DNA of 64,000 bases, from assembly GCA_949775045.1 (NCBI GenBank), contig OX459104.1, positions 7,481,427 to 7,545,426 on the forward strand, given 5' to 3'. Source of the stretch: Metridium senile. Its lineage: Eukaryota > Cnidaria > Anthozoa > Actiniaria > Metridiidae. Below the pieces are notes generated by a model. The model searched no databases. It was not told where the DNA came from and worked only from the letters and a program-made list of their open reading frames with translations. This document shows positions 36,011-47,706 of the stretch, piece by piece (the first letter of the stretch is position 1; every line of letters starts with the position of its first letter). Both the position numbers and the translations under genes were made by a program.

Positions 36011-37362
36011 AAATCATCATAATAACTATGACAAACAACACATGTCAAATGAAAACATCTTAAAGCCAAGTTAAATGATGTATAATCTCTATATTCTACA
36101 AATTGATAACCAATGCATGATAAAGGCATTTCATGGCAGCCATGTTTGTGAGTACAGAAGAAGTACAAAAGAAAGATGTTGAATGATTTTGAATGACTTG
36201 AGAGTAAAGCTCCATTGTCTTGACCACAAACATTGCTGACATGAAATCCCTCTATTTCAATATATATTCTACTAATTGATAACAAATGTAACCAACGTTT
36301 AGTGTAGACACTGAATTGAAGGATCGGTTGCAGGTTCTGAATCATAGAACAGAGTCATAGAAGATAAGATCGCAAAGATACCTGGGAAAGCATTAAATTA
36401 TTCAAGTAATATCGTCCATTTGCAATGCATTTCCTGAATATTTGGAAAGTTTAAAATGAAAGAGATGATTTCTTTCGATAAGATTCCATGTGTTTTACTG
36501 ACTACATAAAACTAAGCTGATTTACTACTTACCCATAGACCATAGTGGTCTTGTATGTTCTATGACTTCTAACGACAACGATTCTTCAATTAGGTGTAAA
36601 AGTGTATATAATTGTGAGCATGGCCGACATATAATGAATGGCTTTTGCATTTCTTGATATAGTTATTACAGTATAGTATGAAATACATTATCTTTTGTAA
36701 ATATAATTGTTTTTAATGGACTTGAGGACAAAATAGTCAATAGAGTCAAAAAGTTAAAAAAAAAAAACACTTATACAATGTTTAAATAGTATGTGAATGA
36801 AGACAAACATTTGATTTCAATAATACAACTACATTAAGGGTTTTTACTAAGACTAATCTGTTGTAAATTATAGTTTTACGCATGTAATTTTGCATATATT
36901 AGCTAGTGGAGACGATTTATATCAATTTATATAATTGTATATCAACAATACAACTGCATATCAACGGTGATGGTTTGTAATGTGAGTATCTCTCGTAAAT
37001 TACAGTTCTTACGCATGTAATGAAGACGATTTATATCAATAATGGTCAGTAATAGAGTAAAATGGAGGACTTTGATAATTCCCTAGACAACATGACACTA
37101 CATATCGTTTCTACTAGACGGACTGCACGATGATATCAATAATACAACCACATTCAGTGTGATGGTTTGTATTGTGTCTAATCTCTCGTAAATTATAGTT
37201 TTGGAGCAAGTGATGTATATATATTAATGAAGACGATTTTTATCAATTTATATTGTTGTATATCAAGAAATGTATTGTAATGTTCAAATAAAACAAAGCT
37301 GAGTTATTATAGAAGACTGTATAGTTTATGACTGCAAACATTCCCTACTTTTTACGCGGAAA
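36011..37362. other. AT-rich stretch without a gene
   Basis: It contains the copy B hairpin repeat (36,121-36,254) and loosely repeated text such as GAAGACGATTTATATCAAT (36,908; 37,022; 37,230). No coding sequence supported. Confidence 0.5.
36121..36254. repeat. Hairpin MITE-like repeat, copy B
   Basis: Same hairpin as 4771-4905, with CATGGCAGCCATGTTT on the left arm and a decayed right arm. Confidence 0.6.
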
Positions 37363-37384
37363 GGGGGGGGGGGGGGGGGGGGGG
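37363..37384. repeat. G22 homopolymer
   Basis: Twenty-two consecutive G's just before the GTTT repeat tract. Confidence 0.95.
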
Positions 37385-37407
37385 CTGATATAAAGTACTT
37401 TTATATT

Positions 37408-37790
37408 CATTCATGTTTTTGTTTTGTTTTGTTTTTTCCTTTCCTGTTCTGTTCTGTCCTGGCGTCTTGTTTTGTTTTGTTTGTTTGTTCGCTGATTTGC
37501 TTCTTTGCCCACATTCGCTTCTTTGTGCGTTTGCTTCTTTGTTTCAATGCTTGTTTGTTTGTTTGCTTCTTTGTTTGCTTTTTTATTTGCTTAATTATTT
37601 GTTTGATTGCTTGTTTGTTTGTTTGCTTGTTCGTTTGTTTGTTTGTTTGTTTAATTGTTCGTGTGTGTATGTGTTTCTTTGTGTTCAATTTGTTTCATTG
37701 TTTGTTTGATTGTTTGTTTGATCATTGCTTGCTTGTTTGTGTGTATTTCTATATCTTTGTGTGTCAATTTGTTTGTTTTCACTCATTCAT
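37408..37790. repeat. GTTT/GCTT tetranucleotide repeat tract
   Basis: Degenerate TTTG/TTGC repeat. Open frames on both strands are low-complexity and rejected. Confidence 0.9.
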
Positions 37791-37889
37791 TCGTTGATTT
37801 ACCAATCCATTCATCTCCTTACTAGCAGGGCCACAAGCTCATCAGTGTATCTGTTTTACCCTCGTTTAATAACTTGGTTATTATTACTT

Positions 37890-38790
37890 TTCATTCAGTC
37901 ACTCCTTCACCCCATTTATTCATTTTTTTTCATTTATGTATTCATTCACCCATTTATTCATTTACATATTCATTCATCCATTTATTCATTCACCCATTTA
38001 TGTATTCATTCACCCATTTATTCATTCAGTCATTTATGTATTCATTCACCCATTTATTCATTCAGTCATTTATGTATTCATTTATTCATTGTCATTTATG
38101 TATTCATTCACCCATTCATTCATTCAGTCATTTATGTATTCATTCACACATTTATTCATTCAGTCATTTATGTATTCATTCAGTCATTTATGTATTCATT
38201 CACTCATTCATTCATTCAGTCATTTATGTATTCATTCAGTCATTTATGTATTCATTCACTCATTCATTCATTCAGTCATTTATGTATTAATTCACCCATT
38301 TATTCATTCAGTCATTTATGTATTCATTCACCCATTTATTCATTTAGTCATTTATGTATTCATTCAGTTATTCATTCAGTCATTTATGTATTCATTCACC
38401 CATTTATTCATTCAGTCATTTATGTATTCATTCAGTCATTCATTCATTCAGTCATTTATGTATTCATTCACTCATTCATTCATTCAGTCATTTATGTATT
38501 CATTCACCCATTCATTCATTCATTCATTTATGTATTCATTCACTTATTCATTCATTCAGTCATTTATGTATTCATTCACCCATTTATTCAGTCATTTATG
38601 TATTCATTCACCCATTTATTCATTCAGTCATTTATGTATTCATACACCCATTTATTCATTCAGTCATTTATGTATTCATTCACCCTTTCATTTGTTTACA
38701 CATTTAGCCATTCATTTCTTCATTAATTTACCATTTTATTCACGTACTCATTCATTCACTCATTCATTTATTCAACCATTTATTCATTTA
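37890..38790. repeat. ATTC-based minisatellite in the last intron of copy C
   Basis: The unit is roughly CATTCAGTCATTTATGTA followed by TTCATTCACCCATTTATT, repeated about 20 times with variants. It replaces most of the homologous intron and ends before the acceptor at 38,860. Frames of 330-340 codons across it encode only Ser/His/Ile/Tyr repeats. Confidence 0.93.
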
Positions 38791-38861
38791 TTCGTGTTTT
38801 CTCCTATTCTCTCATGCATCTATTGTGTTTTTATATACCTTGATGCTATTTGTATGTGTAG

Positions 38862-38945
38862 GAACAATACCTGGATGGGATGCTTATTCTCCTGGATGGT
38901 ACTACAGTTCATCAACAATTCAGAAGAACATATTAATAAAGTCAT
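38862..38945 (+). pseudogene. Terminal exon of a third, 5'-truncated RNase L-like copy (copy C)
   Basis: The acceptor TGTGTAG and the conserved terminal segment (open frame TIPGWDA...) are present, with AATAAA at 38,935-38,940. The ankyrin, kinase and KEN parts are missing upstream, where only the homologous intron text (from about 37,820, GGGCCACAAG) remains. This is a relic. Confidence 0.65.
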
Positions 38946-39069
38946 ACATGTGATATAAAAACATTATAATAGCTAAGACAAACAACACATGTCATATGAA
39001 AACATCTTATAAGCCAAGTTAACCGATGCATAATCTCAATATTCTACAAATTGATAACCGATGCATAAT

Positions 39070-39194
39070 GGATGGATTTCACGGCAGCCATGTTTTTGTA
39101 AAAAAGAAGGTTTTTGAATGTTAAAGGTTTTAGTTCCTTTGAGAAAGGTCCACTATTTTGACCATGCAAACATGGCTGACACGAAATCCCTCTA
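39070..39194. repeat. Hairpin MITE-like repeat, copy C
   Basis: Third copy of the hairpin at 4771-4905. Confidence 0.65.
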
Positions 39195-39784
39195 TTTCAA
39201 TATTCTACTAATTCTAATTGATAACGAACGTAACCAAAGTTTAGTGTAGATATAAACGATAGGTAATATAAACTAATTTGTAACACCATAAAAATCTTTT
39301 AATAAAAGAATAACTTTTTCTCTGACTAAATTTGATGATATTTAATAAGATTTTTCAGCTAAGTCTTTAGCCTTCATCAGTTGAATTTGTACAAGTTTGC
39401 GTGCACAACCATAAAAAATGTTGACTTGAATTTAGTGCAAGTCAATGTTTTTTACGGGGTTAGACATTTCTTTATATATTACCTTTTGTCTTGTTATACC
39501 GACAAACATGAACAAAAAACGACTGGCACACTTTGATTTTTGAACCCTTAAAATATTAATATTTATGAAATACTTAACATATATAGAACTCGCATTGTGA
39601 TTGGTCGAGAGGCGTGTTTACAGGGCAGCAAGGTAATGCTAGAGCTTTTCTTAATGCGTTTTACAAAAAATCTAAAGCACTAAATTAGAGATAGAAAAAG
39701 CGATATGAACACGGAAAGCGTTTTATATTTGTTAAATATATTTTCCAAGTTATCTTTATATTTTTGAATCTCATAATTTTTGTA

Positions 39785-39950
39785 TAGCCTCCTCCGCAGG
39801 CATCTCTTAGGCAGAAAAAACGAAGAAAAAGAAAAAAACACGTCACGGCCTTCCTGTGCCATATGGCAAAAAATTAAAGACTTTCAACACAGGAACCACC
39901 AAATCACGAAACTCACTCTCGGACGCAGCAGTTTCCTGCGGAAGAGGCAA
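39785..39950. mobile_element. MITE with 9-bp duplication, copy C orthologue
   Basis: Same insertion as 5338-5500. The left end is TAGCCTCCTCCGCAGG; the right end has one changed base. Flanks are ATTTTTGTA (39,776-39,784) and ATTTCTGTA (39,951-39,959). Confidence 0.8.
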
Positions 39951-41204
39951 ATTTCTGTATATAAGTTTAACTTTTGCTATTCAAAATTAAATGAACAGAA
40001 GTTTAAACTTGAAGCAATAATATATACAAACAACAAAACATGAATTCTTTTCTTTTTCCTTTTATTTTGAGCCAAGTCAGTTAATTTTTGAAGTTTTTCT
40101 TCGTAGAACGCTCAATTTAAAAAAAATAAAAAAGTTATTTTGTACCATATTTTGTCCAGAAAACTACTATTTTCACTGAATTGATGTTTTTACGTTTTGT
40201 GTTTATTTTATTTACTTATATATTTAGGTTAACATCTAAAATACATGCAAAGCTAAATTATCATGTTAATTGCTATATCGAATAAAAAATTAATGACTTC
40301 ACTATGAATACAGAACTCATTTACATCTTAAAAAACTTGGCAACTCTATAGGAAGTTCTTCATCAAAACATCAAAAAGCAAACTTAATGCTTGTCAGACC
40401 TTTCAAGAGCTACTTTCTACTACTCAACCAGCTTTTTACGATACGCTAATTTGTTACTGAAAAGGTTTACTTAATTCAAAGTTATTATTAATATCCGATA
40501 AACCTAGTACAATGTGAACGAATTTTACTTGGGATGAAATGCTTTTGAAGAATGTCAAGCTAAATTGATGAGATAATTTCAAACACACCGTTAATTGGAG
40601 AAAGCGTTACAGCAAGCAAGGTGTCGATCTTACATCAAGAGAATAAAATATTCAACTATCATTATCTTCAAGTCGAATATTCTGAGAAAAATTAAGTCTA
40701 AATGTGGCAGAAACGATAGTCCGAAACGTTTGTAAGTTAATTTCTATCGTGTAAAAGTAACCGGCCCTCGTGTGTTACGGCATATTTTGTTTTTCACAAA
40801 ATCGTACCTCATCGTGTACTGATCTTGTAACTTGACTGTTAGAAAGTCAACGTTTGAAGGCTTGAAAAAATTCAAGTAATATTTCAGGAGACTTTGGAAG
40901 GTTAGTAATTAATACTGGTAAACAATTCAAACTATAACTATCGGCTATAATTATGAATTGAATTTGGAGTTTATCAACAAATAAACATTGCATAGATGGA
41001 GAATTGAAGCTGGAACTTTGTCTGAATCAATTCGCTTCATTTGGTGAATTAACTTGGGTTCTAAATAATTTATTCAAACTGACTTCAGAATCTCTACAAG
41101 ACAGAACGGGCCACCAGGCTACAAAGAGTAAATTCAATCTCTCTGTATATTTTTTTACGGGTCAATATCTGTTCTAATCAATTATCATTATCATAAATCC
41201 AAAA

Positions 41205-41822
41205 ATGTGCTGTTTATCGTCCATCAAAAACTGGGAAGTCACCGCTAAAGCAGGCCAAATGGACAAATATTACTTCATTCGAATGCAAAAGCATTTTGGT
41301 TGTTCTTCTCCGTTTGATCTTTACGTTAACAACCAACCGATTTCAAAACAACTACCACTGAAAAATTACTCGCCGTTTTATCGACTTCGAGGACAATTCG
41401 GCTGGGAACAAGATAACAACAATTTTCTCCTTGTTCGAGATTCATTACTCTTTGCGGCCTTTTCGCAGAAATACAGATTATTTGTCAACAAGTTTGATAC
41501 TGAGAGTGGCCTTGAGTTCTCCGAGTTTTGGAAACATAGAGGCTGGCAGCATTTATTTGTAGGAGTTGGTTTGATAACTTTATGTGTTGGTTTAAGCCTT
41601 ATTGTTAGCCATGTTGGACAAAGTTCGTTTCTCCTCTGGATGGATATAGTACTAGCAGTCTTAGCTGTCGTTTTCATGTTGTTTGGAGTGTTTTTAATCA
41701 TGTACAAACACAACAGATCTGGGGATATTTACATTGTTGGAAACTCCGAGATAAACGAAGGATTTGAACACGAAGTGGGAAATCACAATATTGCGGAAGC
41801 AACTGCTACTAGCAACTGTTGA
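41205..41822 (+). CDS. Intronless 205-aa two-pass membrane protein, copy C
   Basis: A complete frame with the same length and start context as the gene at 16,145. The five amino-acid differences are at residues 27, 45, 183, 189 and 192; three of them fall in the tail after the second helix. Base changes in the coding region are mostly at third positions. Two membrane helices and the CC start are unchanged. Upstream sequence is similar to the other copy for about 800 bp but lacks the TTAA transposon. Function is unknown; the coincidence with the RNase L-like gene in both blocks may be linkage only. Confidence 0.83.
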   Translation: MCCLSSIKNWEVTAKAGQMDKYYFIRMQKHFGCSSPFDLYVNNQPISKQLPLKNYSPFYRLRGQFGWEQDNNNFLLVRDSLLFAAFSQKYRLFVNKFDTESGLEFSEFWKHRGWQHLFVGVGLITLCVGLSLIVSHVGQSSFLLWMDIVLAVLAVVFMLFGVFLIMYKHNRSGDIYIVGNSEINEGFEHEVGNHNIAEATATSNC

Positions 41823-41974
41823 TGTTGATTCGAAAACAATGGTCTACAGAAAGTCGCAAAGTGGGCCTTTTATCACTGTAAATCTAGGTTTGTTTCCCGG
41901 CCTGGCCGAGCGACAAGTAAATAGCGTTTGTTTGATGTGTTGTTCTCTTTCGTGCCACAAGGGTTTTTTAAATG

Positions 41975-42159
41975 AAACTAGACGCTTTAGGAGCGTGAAG
42001 TCGGGCTAGTCATAAAATCAACACAGGAGGCTAAACAATTCTACTTTGGGCTTTCTGTGTTCGTTCCCAAAGCATCATGGGGGATATACGCGACATGACA
42101 GATATTAGATAGATAGATTGACTAAAAGGTAAACCTAGAGTCGGGCCTTCTAGCCCGAC
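41975..42159. mobile_element. 185-bp insertion present in one duplicate only
   Basis: The sequence is absent at the matching point of the other duplicate (20,172). It carries GTCGGGCTAGT near its start and CTAGCCCGAC at its end, an inverted pair, plus GGGCTTTCTGTG inside. It looks like a MITE; the target duplication is not clear. Confidence 0.6.
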
Positions 42160-43014
42160 TAATAAGATGAAAAACAACATGTGAGCAGATTATGTTTTAA
42201 ATATAGTGGTAGTGAGTGTGAGTCAACCTCACGGAAGAGCCCCGACGGAAAGTCATGGTTGTAAAATATGTAAAATATTAAAAAAAAAGTCATTTGAAAA
42301 CCGAAATGAGTTATTGGACAGTATACTGTTTTACATGAAGAAGCTAGAAAATGTCGTTTGTGATCTAAATGGCGCTTTCCATTCAACAACAAATTAACGG
42401 TTTGACTTTCATAAACTCCAATAATAATATGGTATTAATTGTTACAAGTAAGAACTAAAAAAACCCGAAATTTTTCGATATAGAGAACAATCTGGAGAGA
42501 GAGATAAAATTATTGTTATGGTGATTCAAGGTAATTCGTAGGCAAACTTTTATCAAGAATTAAAAAACTTGGGCCGTCGATAAAAAAGTACAACTTCATG
42601 TAAACAAAAATGGCGGAAAAAATGGCGGACCAAAATGAGCGGGAAAATAAATGGCAAGCGCGTCCACCAACAGAAAAGGGCGGGAAAATAAATGCTACAC
42701 GCGTCAAACTGGTAAAAACAACGAAAAAAGCGGGAAAATAAATGTCATTGGCGAGCAGATTGAGATGTTAAAAAAGTGATTTATTTTATTTTATAAATAT
42801 ATCCCAGCCGTCATTTCGGTCTAAGTGAATTACGACCTTCATCAAGACAACCTTTTTGAAATATTATGTATGTTAAACTTCTCCAAAGTTTGTGTGTCCG
42901 GTTGCCATGGCGTGTTCTTGTGCTTCAGCCTGACCGGTCAAACTGGTATTACAGGCTATACAACGTAGAGTAAACTTTGAAACATTGGTGAAGTTACGGT
43001 TCTGTAAAATAATA

Positions 43015-43870
43015 ATGATTGGAATGATGATGATGATTATGACGATGATGGTGGTGATGATGATGGTTATGATGCTTGTGATGACGCTGATGATGACAAT
43101 AAAGTGGTGGTGATGATAATAGTAATAGTGGTGATGATGATAATGATGAGAATGATTTTAATGATGATGATGATGGTCATGACAGGAATAGTCATGTTGA
43201 CGATAATGATGTTAATGAGAATATTGATAATTTAATAACCTTTATCACCATCATCATTAATCACCACCACCATTATCATCATAACCATCATCACTATCAT
43301 CATTGCCATTATCACAACCACCACCACCATTATCATATAATCATCGGTACTATCATCATCATTATGACGATGATGGTGGTGATGATGATGGTTATGATGG
43401 TTGTGATGACGCTGATGATGACAATAAAGTGGTGGTGATGATAATAGTAATAGTGGTGATGATGATAATGATGAGAATGATTGTAATGATGATGATGATG
43501 GTCATGACAGGAATAGTCATGTTGACGATAATGATGTTAATGAGAATATTGATAATTTAATAACCTTTATCACCATCATCATTAATCACCACCACCATTA
43601 TCATCATAACCATCATCACCATCATCATTGCCATGATCACAACCACCATTAACATCATAACCATCATCATTGCCATGATCACAACCACCACCACCATTAT
43701 CATCATAACCATCATCACCATCATCATTGCCATGATCACAACCACCACCACCATTATCATCATAACCATCATCACCATCATCATTGCCATGATCACAACC
43801 ACCACCACCATTATCATATAATCATCAGTACTATCATCATCATCATCATCATCATTGCTGTTATGATATC
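43015..43870. repeat. GAT/ATC microsatellite array with repeated 320-bp block
   Basis: A block of about 320 bp (GATGATGGTGGTGATGATG through GATAATTTAATAACC) appears twice (about 43,040-43,245 and 43,365-43,565). It is followed by four units of CACAACCACCACCACCATTA-type text. Related to 20,345-20,975. Confidence 0.9.
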
Positions 43871-43939
43871 ATCATCATTAGCTGTACATAGTGTTTGCCA
43901 TGAAATAAAGTGCATCCCCATATTACCAAGAAGACTTAC

Positions 43940-46900
43940 TTTTTTCGCCTCTGCAGCGAGCTTCAATGCTTGAATCAGTCTTGTCTCGTCTGAACAAGGA
44001 AAAACTGTCTGTAGGGGGAGGGGGTCGGGAGGTTTGTGCACCCCAATAGGGTCATAGTGGATTCCATCATATATTAAGAAAACGCGATTTTTATATTTCC
44101 CATCCTCACCTATAGAAAATGAATTCAATGTTATGACGACAGAAAGAACTAGATGATGGTAGAACTAGATGATAATTGTAGTAATGATGATGATGATTTT
44201 AATGATGATTATAATGATTAATATGATCGATGATGGTGGTGGTGGCAATGATGATGACGATGATAGTTATGATGATGAGAGCAGAGGGTTTGGCAATGTA
44301 ATGATGACAATAATAATAATGATGATGATGATGATGATTCTGGTGATACAGATGACAGAGATTATGGCAATAAAGGGCAATGGTAACAATGATGATGATA
44401 TTTGTGGATTTTAAGCTGTACTCACCAAAGCGATCAATTCTCTCTGTTTCTGTGTCCACTACAGCTATTTCAACCTCGTAATATTTACTTAATATTGACA
44501 ATTCAATGGCACCTGATGGTGGTGAAAGTAAATATACGAATTTATTACATATATGATATACACCTAAATTGCAAGAATGTTGTCATATGAAAAAGGAACA
44601 TGTGTAATTTAGCAACAACCAGGTGATATCGCTTCGAAGCGCGCAAAGGATTGTTTGTCAAAACGTATAGTTCCAAAATGGCGCCTCGAGACAAAAACAA
44701 TTTCGCTTAATTTAAGGCATTTGCGTTTTGTTTTTATTCTTTTTTATCCCAGATAGAGCAGCCATGAACTTTTATTGTCCAAGTAACATAGAACATTTTA
44801 ATATAAAGTTATTTATCGTGGGTTAACACGGGAAACAACTCTCTCGAACGACGCCATCTTGGAAGTGTTGGCGATGCGACAAAAATGCTTCTGATTGGCT
44901 TATACTAACCGGAAGTGCGCGCGCGAAATCACCTGGAAAGGAATATCAGGAAAAACAAAAGAAAGAGTTCAGTTTGAGTGATCAATTCCTCTCACACTGA
45001 ATTACGAAAGTCAGGACAACGTTCTTGCAATTAGGTGTACATGAACCAGGTGAAAAACGCACTGCGCACGCTCAGAAATTGGTCGTGTTTACAATAAAAT
45101 CATTGGACACTACTGGCGTTTGGTAAATCTTACAAGTTAATAAAGTTTGTGGAAAGTTAGTGTTTATATTTCCCTAACACATTACATTAGTTGTTTTCTT
45201 TCCCTTGTCAAATAAGGCAAGAGAAATTCGCTTAATACATAACCACACGAAAACACGAAACCCTTCAGTTAGTCTTGTGTTTTGCTTACACATGCGCTGT
45301 GCATTTTTCACTAGTAAATTATAGTAAGAGTTAGGTTAAATGGATGCACAATAGATGAAAGGTGTTGCTATGGATACAAGACCTGTTATTACATAGCTGT
45401 GGTAGTAAATTATAGTAAGAGTTAGGTTAAATGGATGCAAAATTGATGAATGGTGTTGCCATGGATACATCACCTGTTATTACATAGCTGTGGTAGTTAA
45501 TTATAGTAAGAGTTAGGTTAAATGGATGCAAAATTGATGAATGGTGTTGCTATGGATACTTCACCTGTTATTACATAGCTGTGGTAGCAAATTATAGTAA
45601 GAGTTAGGTTAAATGGATGCACAATAGATGAATGGTGTTGCTATGGTAACAATGTTTAATGACTACAAGTACGGCTACTATCGCCATCATAAACATTATC
45701 ATCATTATCATCATCACCGTACCATCATCACTGCCATCATCACCATCATCACCACCATCACACATCGTCCCCGTCCTCATCACCATCTTCACAACGACCA
45801 TCGTAATCATCATAGTTATCATCATAATCATCATCACCATCATTATTATTATCACCATCATCATAATTATCATCATATTCATAATCCAACTATCATTATA
45901 ATCATCACAACCATTATAATAATCATCATCGCCATCATCATTATTATCGCGATCATCACAATCATCATAATCATTACCATCATAATAATCATCATCATTA
46001 TTATCGCCATCATCACCATCATCATAATCATCACCATCATCATAATCATCACCATCATAATAATCATCATCATTATTATCGCCATCATCACCATCATTAT
46101 TATCATCATCATTATTATCGCCATCATCACCACCATCATAATCATTACCATCATAATAATAATAATCATCATTATTATCGCCATCATCACAGTCATCATA
46201 ATCATCACGATCATAATAATAATCATCATCATTATTATCGCCATCATCACCATCATCGCCATCATCACCATCATCGCCATCATCACCATCATAATAATCA
46301 TCACCATCATAATAATCATCACCATCATAATAATCATCACCATCATAATAATCATCACCATCATAATAATCATCACCATCATAATAATCATCATCATTAT
46401 TATCGCCATCATCACCATCATTATTATCATCATCATTATTATCGCCATCATCATAATCATCAACATCATAATAATCATCATCATTATTTACGCCATCACC
46501 ATCATTATAATAATCATCATCATTATTATCCCCATCATCACCATCATCATAATCATCCCCATTATCATAATCATCACCATCATAATAATAATCATCATTA
46601 TTATCGCCATCATCACCATCATTATTATCATCATCATTATTATCGCCATCATCACCACCATCATAATCATTACCATCATAATAATAATAATCATCATTAT
46701 TATCGCCATCATCACAGTCATCATAATCATCACGATCATAATAATAATCATCATCATTATTATCGCCATCATCACCATCATCGCCATCATCACCATCATA
46801 ATAATCATCACCATCATAATAATCATCACCATCATAATAATCATCACCATCATAATAATCATCATCATTATTATCGCCATCATCACCATCATTATTATCA

Positions 46901-47706
46901 TCATCATTATTATCGCCATCATCATAATCATCAACATATCATAATAATCATCATCATTATTTACGCCATCACCATCATTATAATAATCATCATCATTATT
47001 ATCCCCATCATCACCATCATCATAATCATCACCATCATCATCACCATCATCATCATCATCATCATCATTAGTATCGCCATCATCATCATTTTAAACTGCA
47101 ACACACCTAATAGCTGTCATTATAGTTGATAAACCACTATCCCACACATACCACCCATACCATATGATGATAACATACATGCATTTACTATTACGGTTTA
47201 CAATTGAGGAGCCATTTTCAAAAGCGAGCACCAAGTCACCGAAGTGTGGTCTAGCTTAGAAGAAAATTGTCAACATGCTATGCTAATGTAATATCATATT
47301 AGACAAACTGGCTCACTTAAAACCTGCCAATGGTTTTTAAGGTCATAATATAGCAATATATATATAGCAACTCCGTGCTCACGTTTCAAGATGACACCCC
47401 CATTGTTAACCAGAACAGTATAGAAGTCTGTTTATACATTTCACTGATCATTCAGATATTCTATGTGCTCAACTCTCAATAGCTGATATTATAGTTATAT
47501 GCAAATGTTTTCACACAATGGATACAAGTTTTGGCTCTCGGGGTGCTCTCGGGCAAAAACAAAAACATGGTCCAAAAGCCTCGACTTGAATTCATTGTTC
47601 AAAATAATTCGTATATAACCATAATAACAGCTATTCATGTGTTGATTTTAATACTTACCAAATCGTATCGAAATATTCATCTCCCAATAATTTAAGTCTT
47701 TCATTG
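43940..47706 (-). CDS. YOD1/OTU1-like deubiquitinase, partial exons
   Basis: Two adjoining minus-strand exons match the OTU1/YOD1 family. Exon 44,426-44,512 encodes AIELSILSKYYEVEIAVVD and ERIDRFG. Exon 43,940-44,109 encodes VFLIYDGIHYDP (holding the catalytic His of the OTU triad) and LIQALKLAAEAKK. Both have proper AG and GTGAGT/GTAAGT borders and compatible phase 1. A third exon, 47,659-47,706, joins in phase (ending ISIRF before GAIEL) but is less certain. The first OTU exons with the Asp/Cys motif and the C-terminal zinc-finger exon were not found. The introns are full of microsatellites. It may be a live gene whose other exons lie far away, or a fragment. YOD1 acts with p97 in ER-associated degradation. 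Confidence 0.72.
44165..44400. repeat. GAT microsatellite in a YOD1-like intron
   Basis: Degenerate GAT/AAT repeat between the two YOD1-like exons. Confidence 0.85.
44559..45040. mobile_element. About 480-bp MITE candidate in a YOD1-like intron
   Basis: Ends TACACCTAAATTGCAAGAA and TTCTTGCAATTAGGTGTA are inverted, with GTTGTC and GACAAC continuing inward. A second inverted pair lies inside (CCAGGTGAT near 44,620 and ATCACCTGG near 44,930). Confidence 0.55.
45312..45650 (+). repeat. 91-bp tandem repeat, 3.7 copies
   Basis: Units start at 45,312, 45,403, 45,494 and 45,585 with TAGTAAATTATAGTAAGAG. Differences between units are few. The array runs straight into the ATC microsatellite. Confidence 0.93.
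45660..47092. repeat. 1.4-kb ATC/AATC microsatellite with a higher-order 0.5-kb duplication
   Basis: Irregular ATC, ATT and GCC-ATC units throughout. A block with CACCACCATCATAATCATT repeats 524 bp later (46,129 and 46,653), so the array has a higher-order duplication. Long frames on both strands encode only Ile/Thr or Met and are rejected as genes. Confidence 0.95.

Noticed and set aside
37725..38958. Open frames of 333 and 340 codons, rich in Ser, His, Ile and Tyr
   Set aside because: They are read-through of the ATTC minisatellite; three frames are open at once and there is no codon structure beyond the repeat.
45628..46944. 438-codon frame of Ile/Thr and opposing Met-rich frames
   Set aside because: Trinucleotide-repeat translation of the ATC array, without start context or domains.
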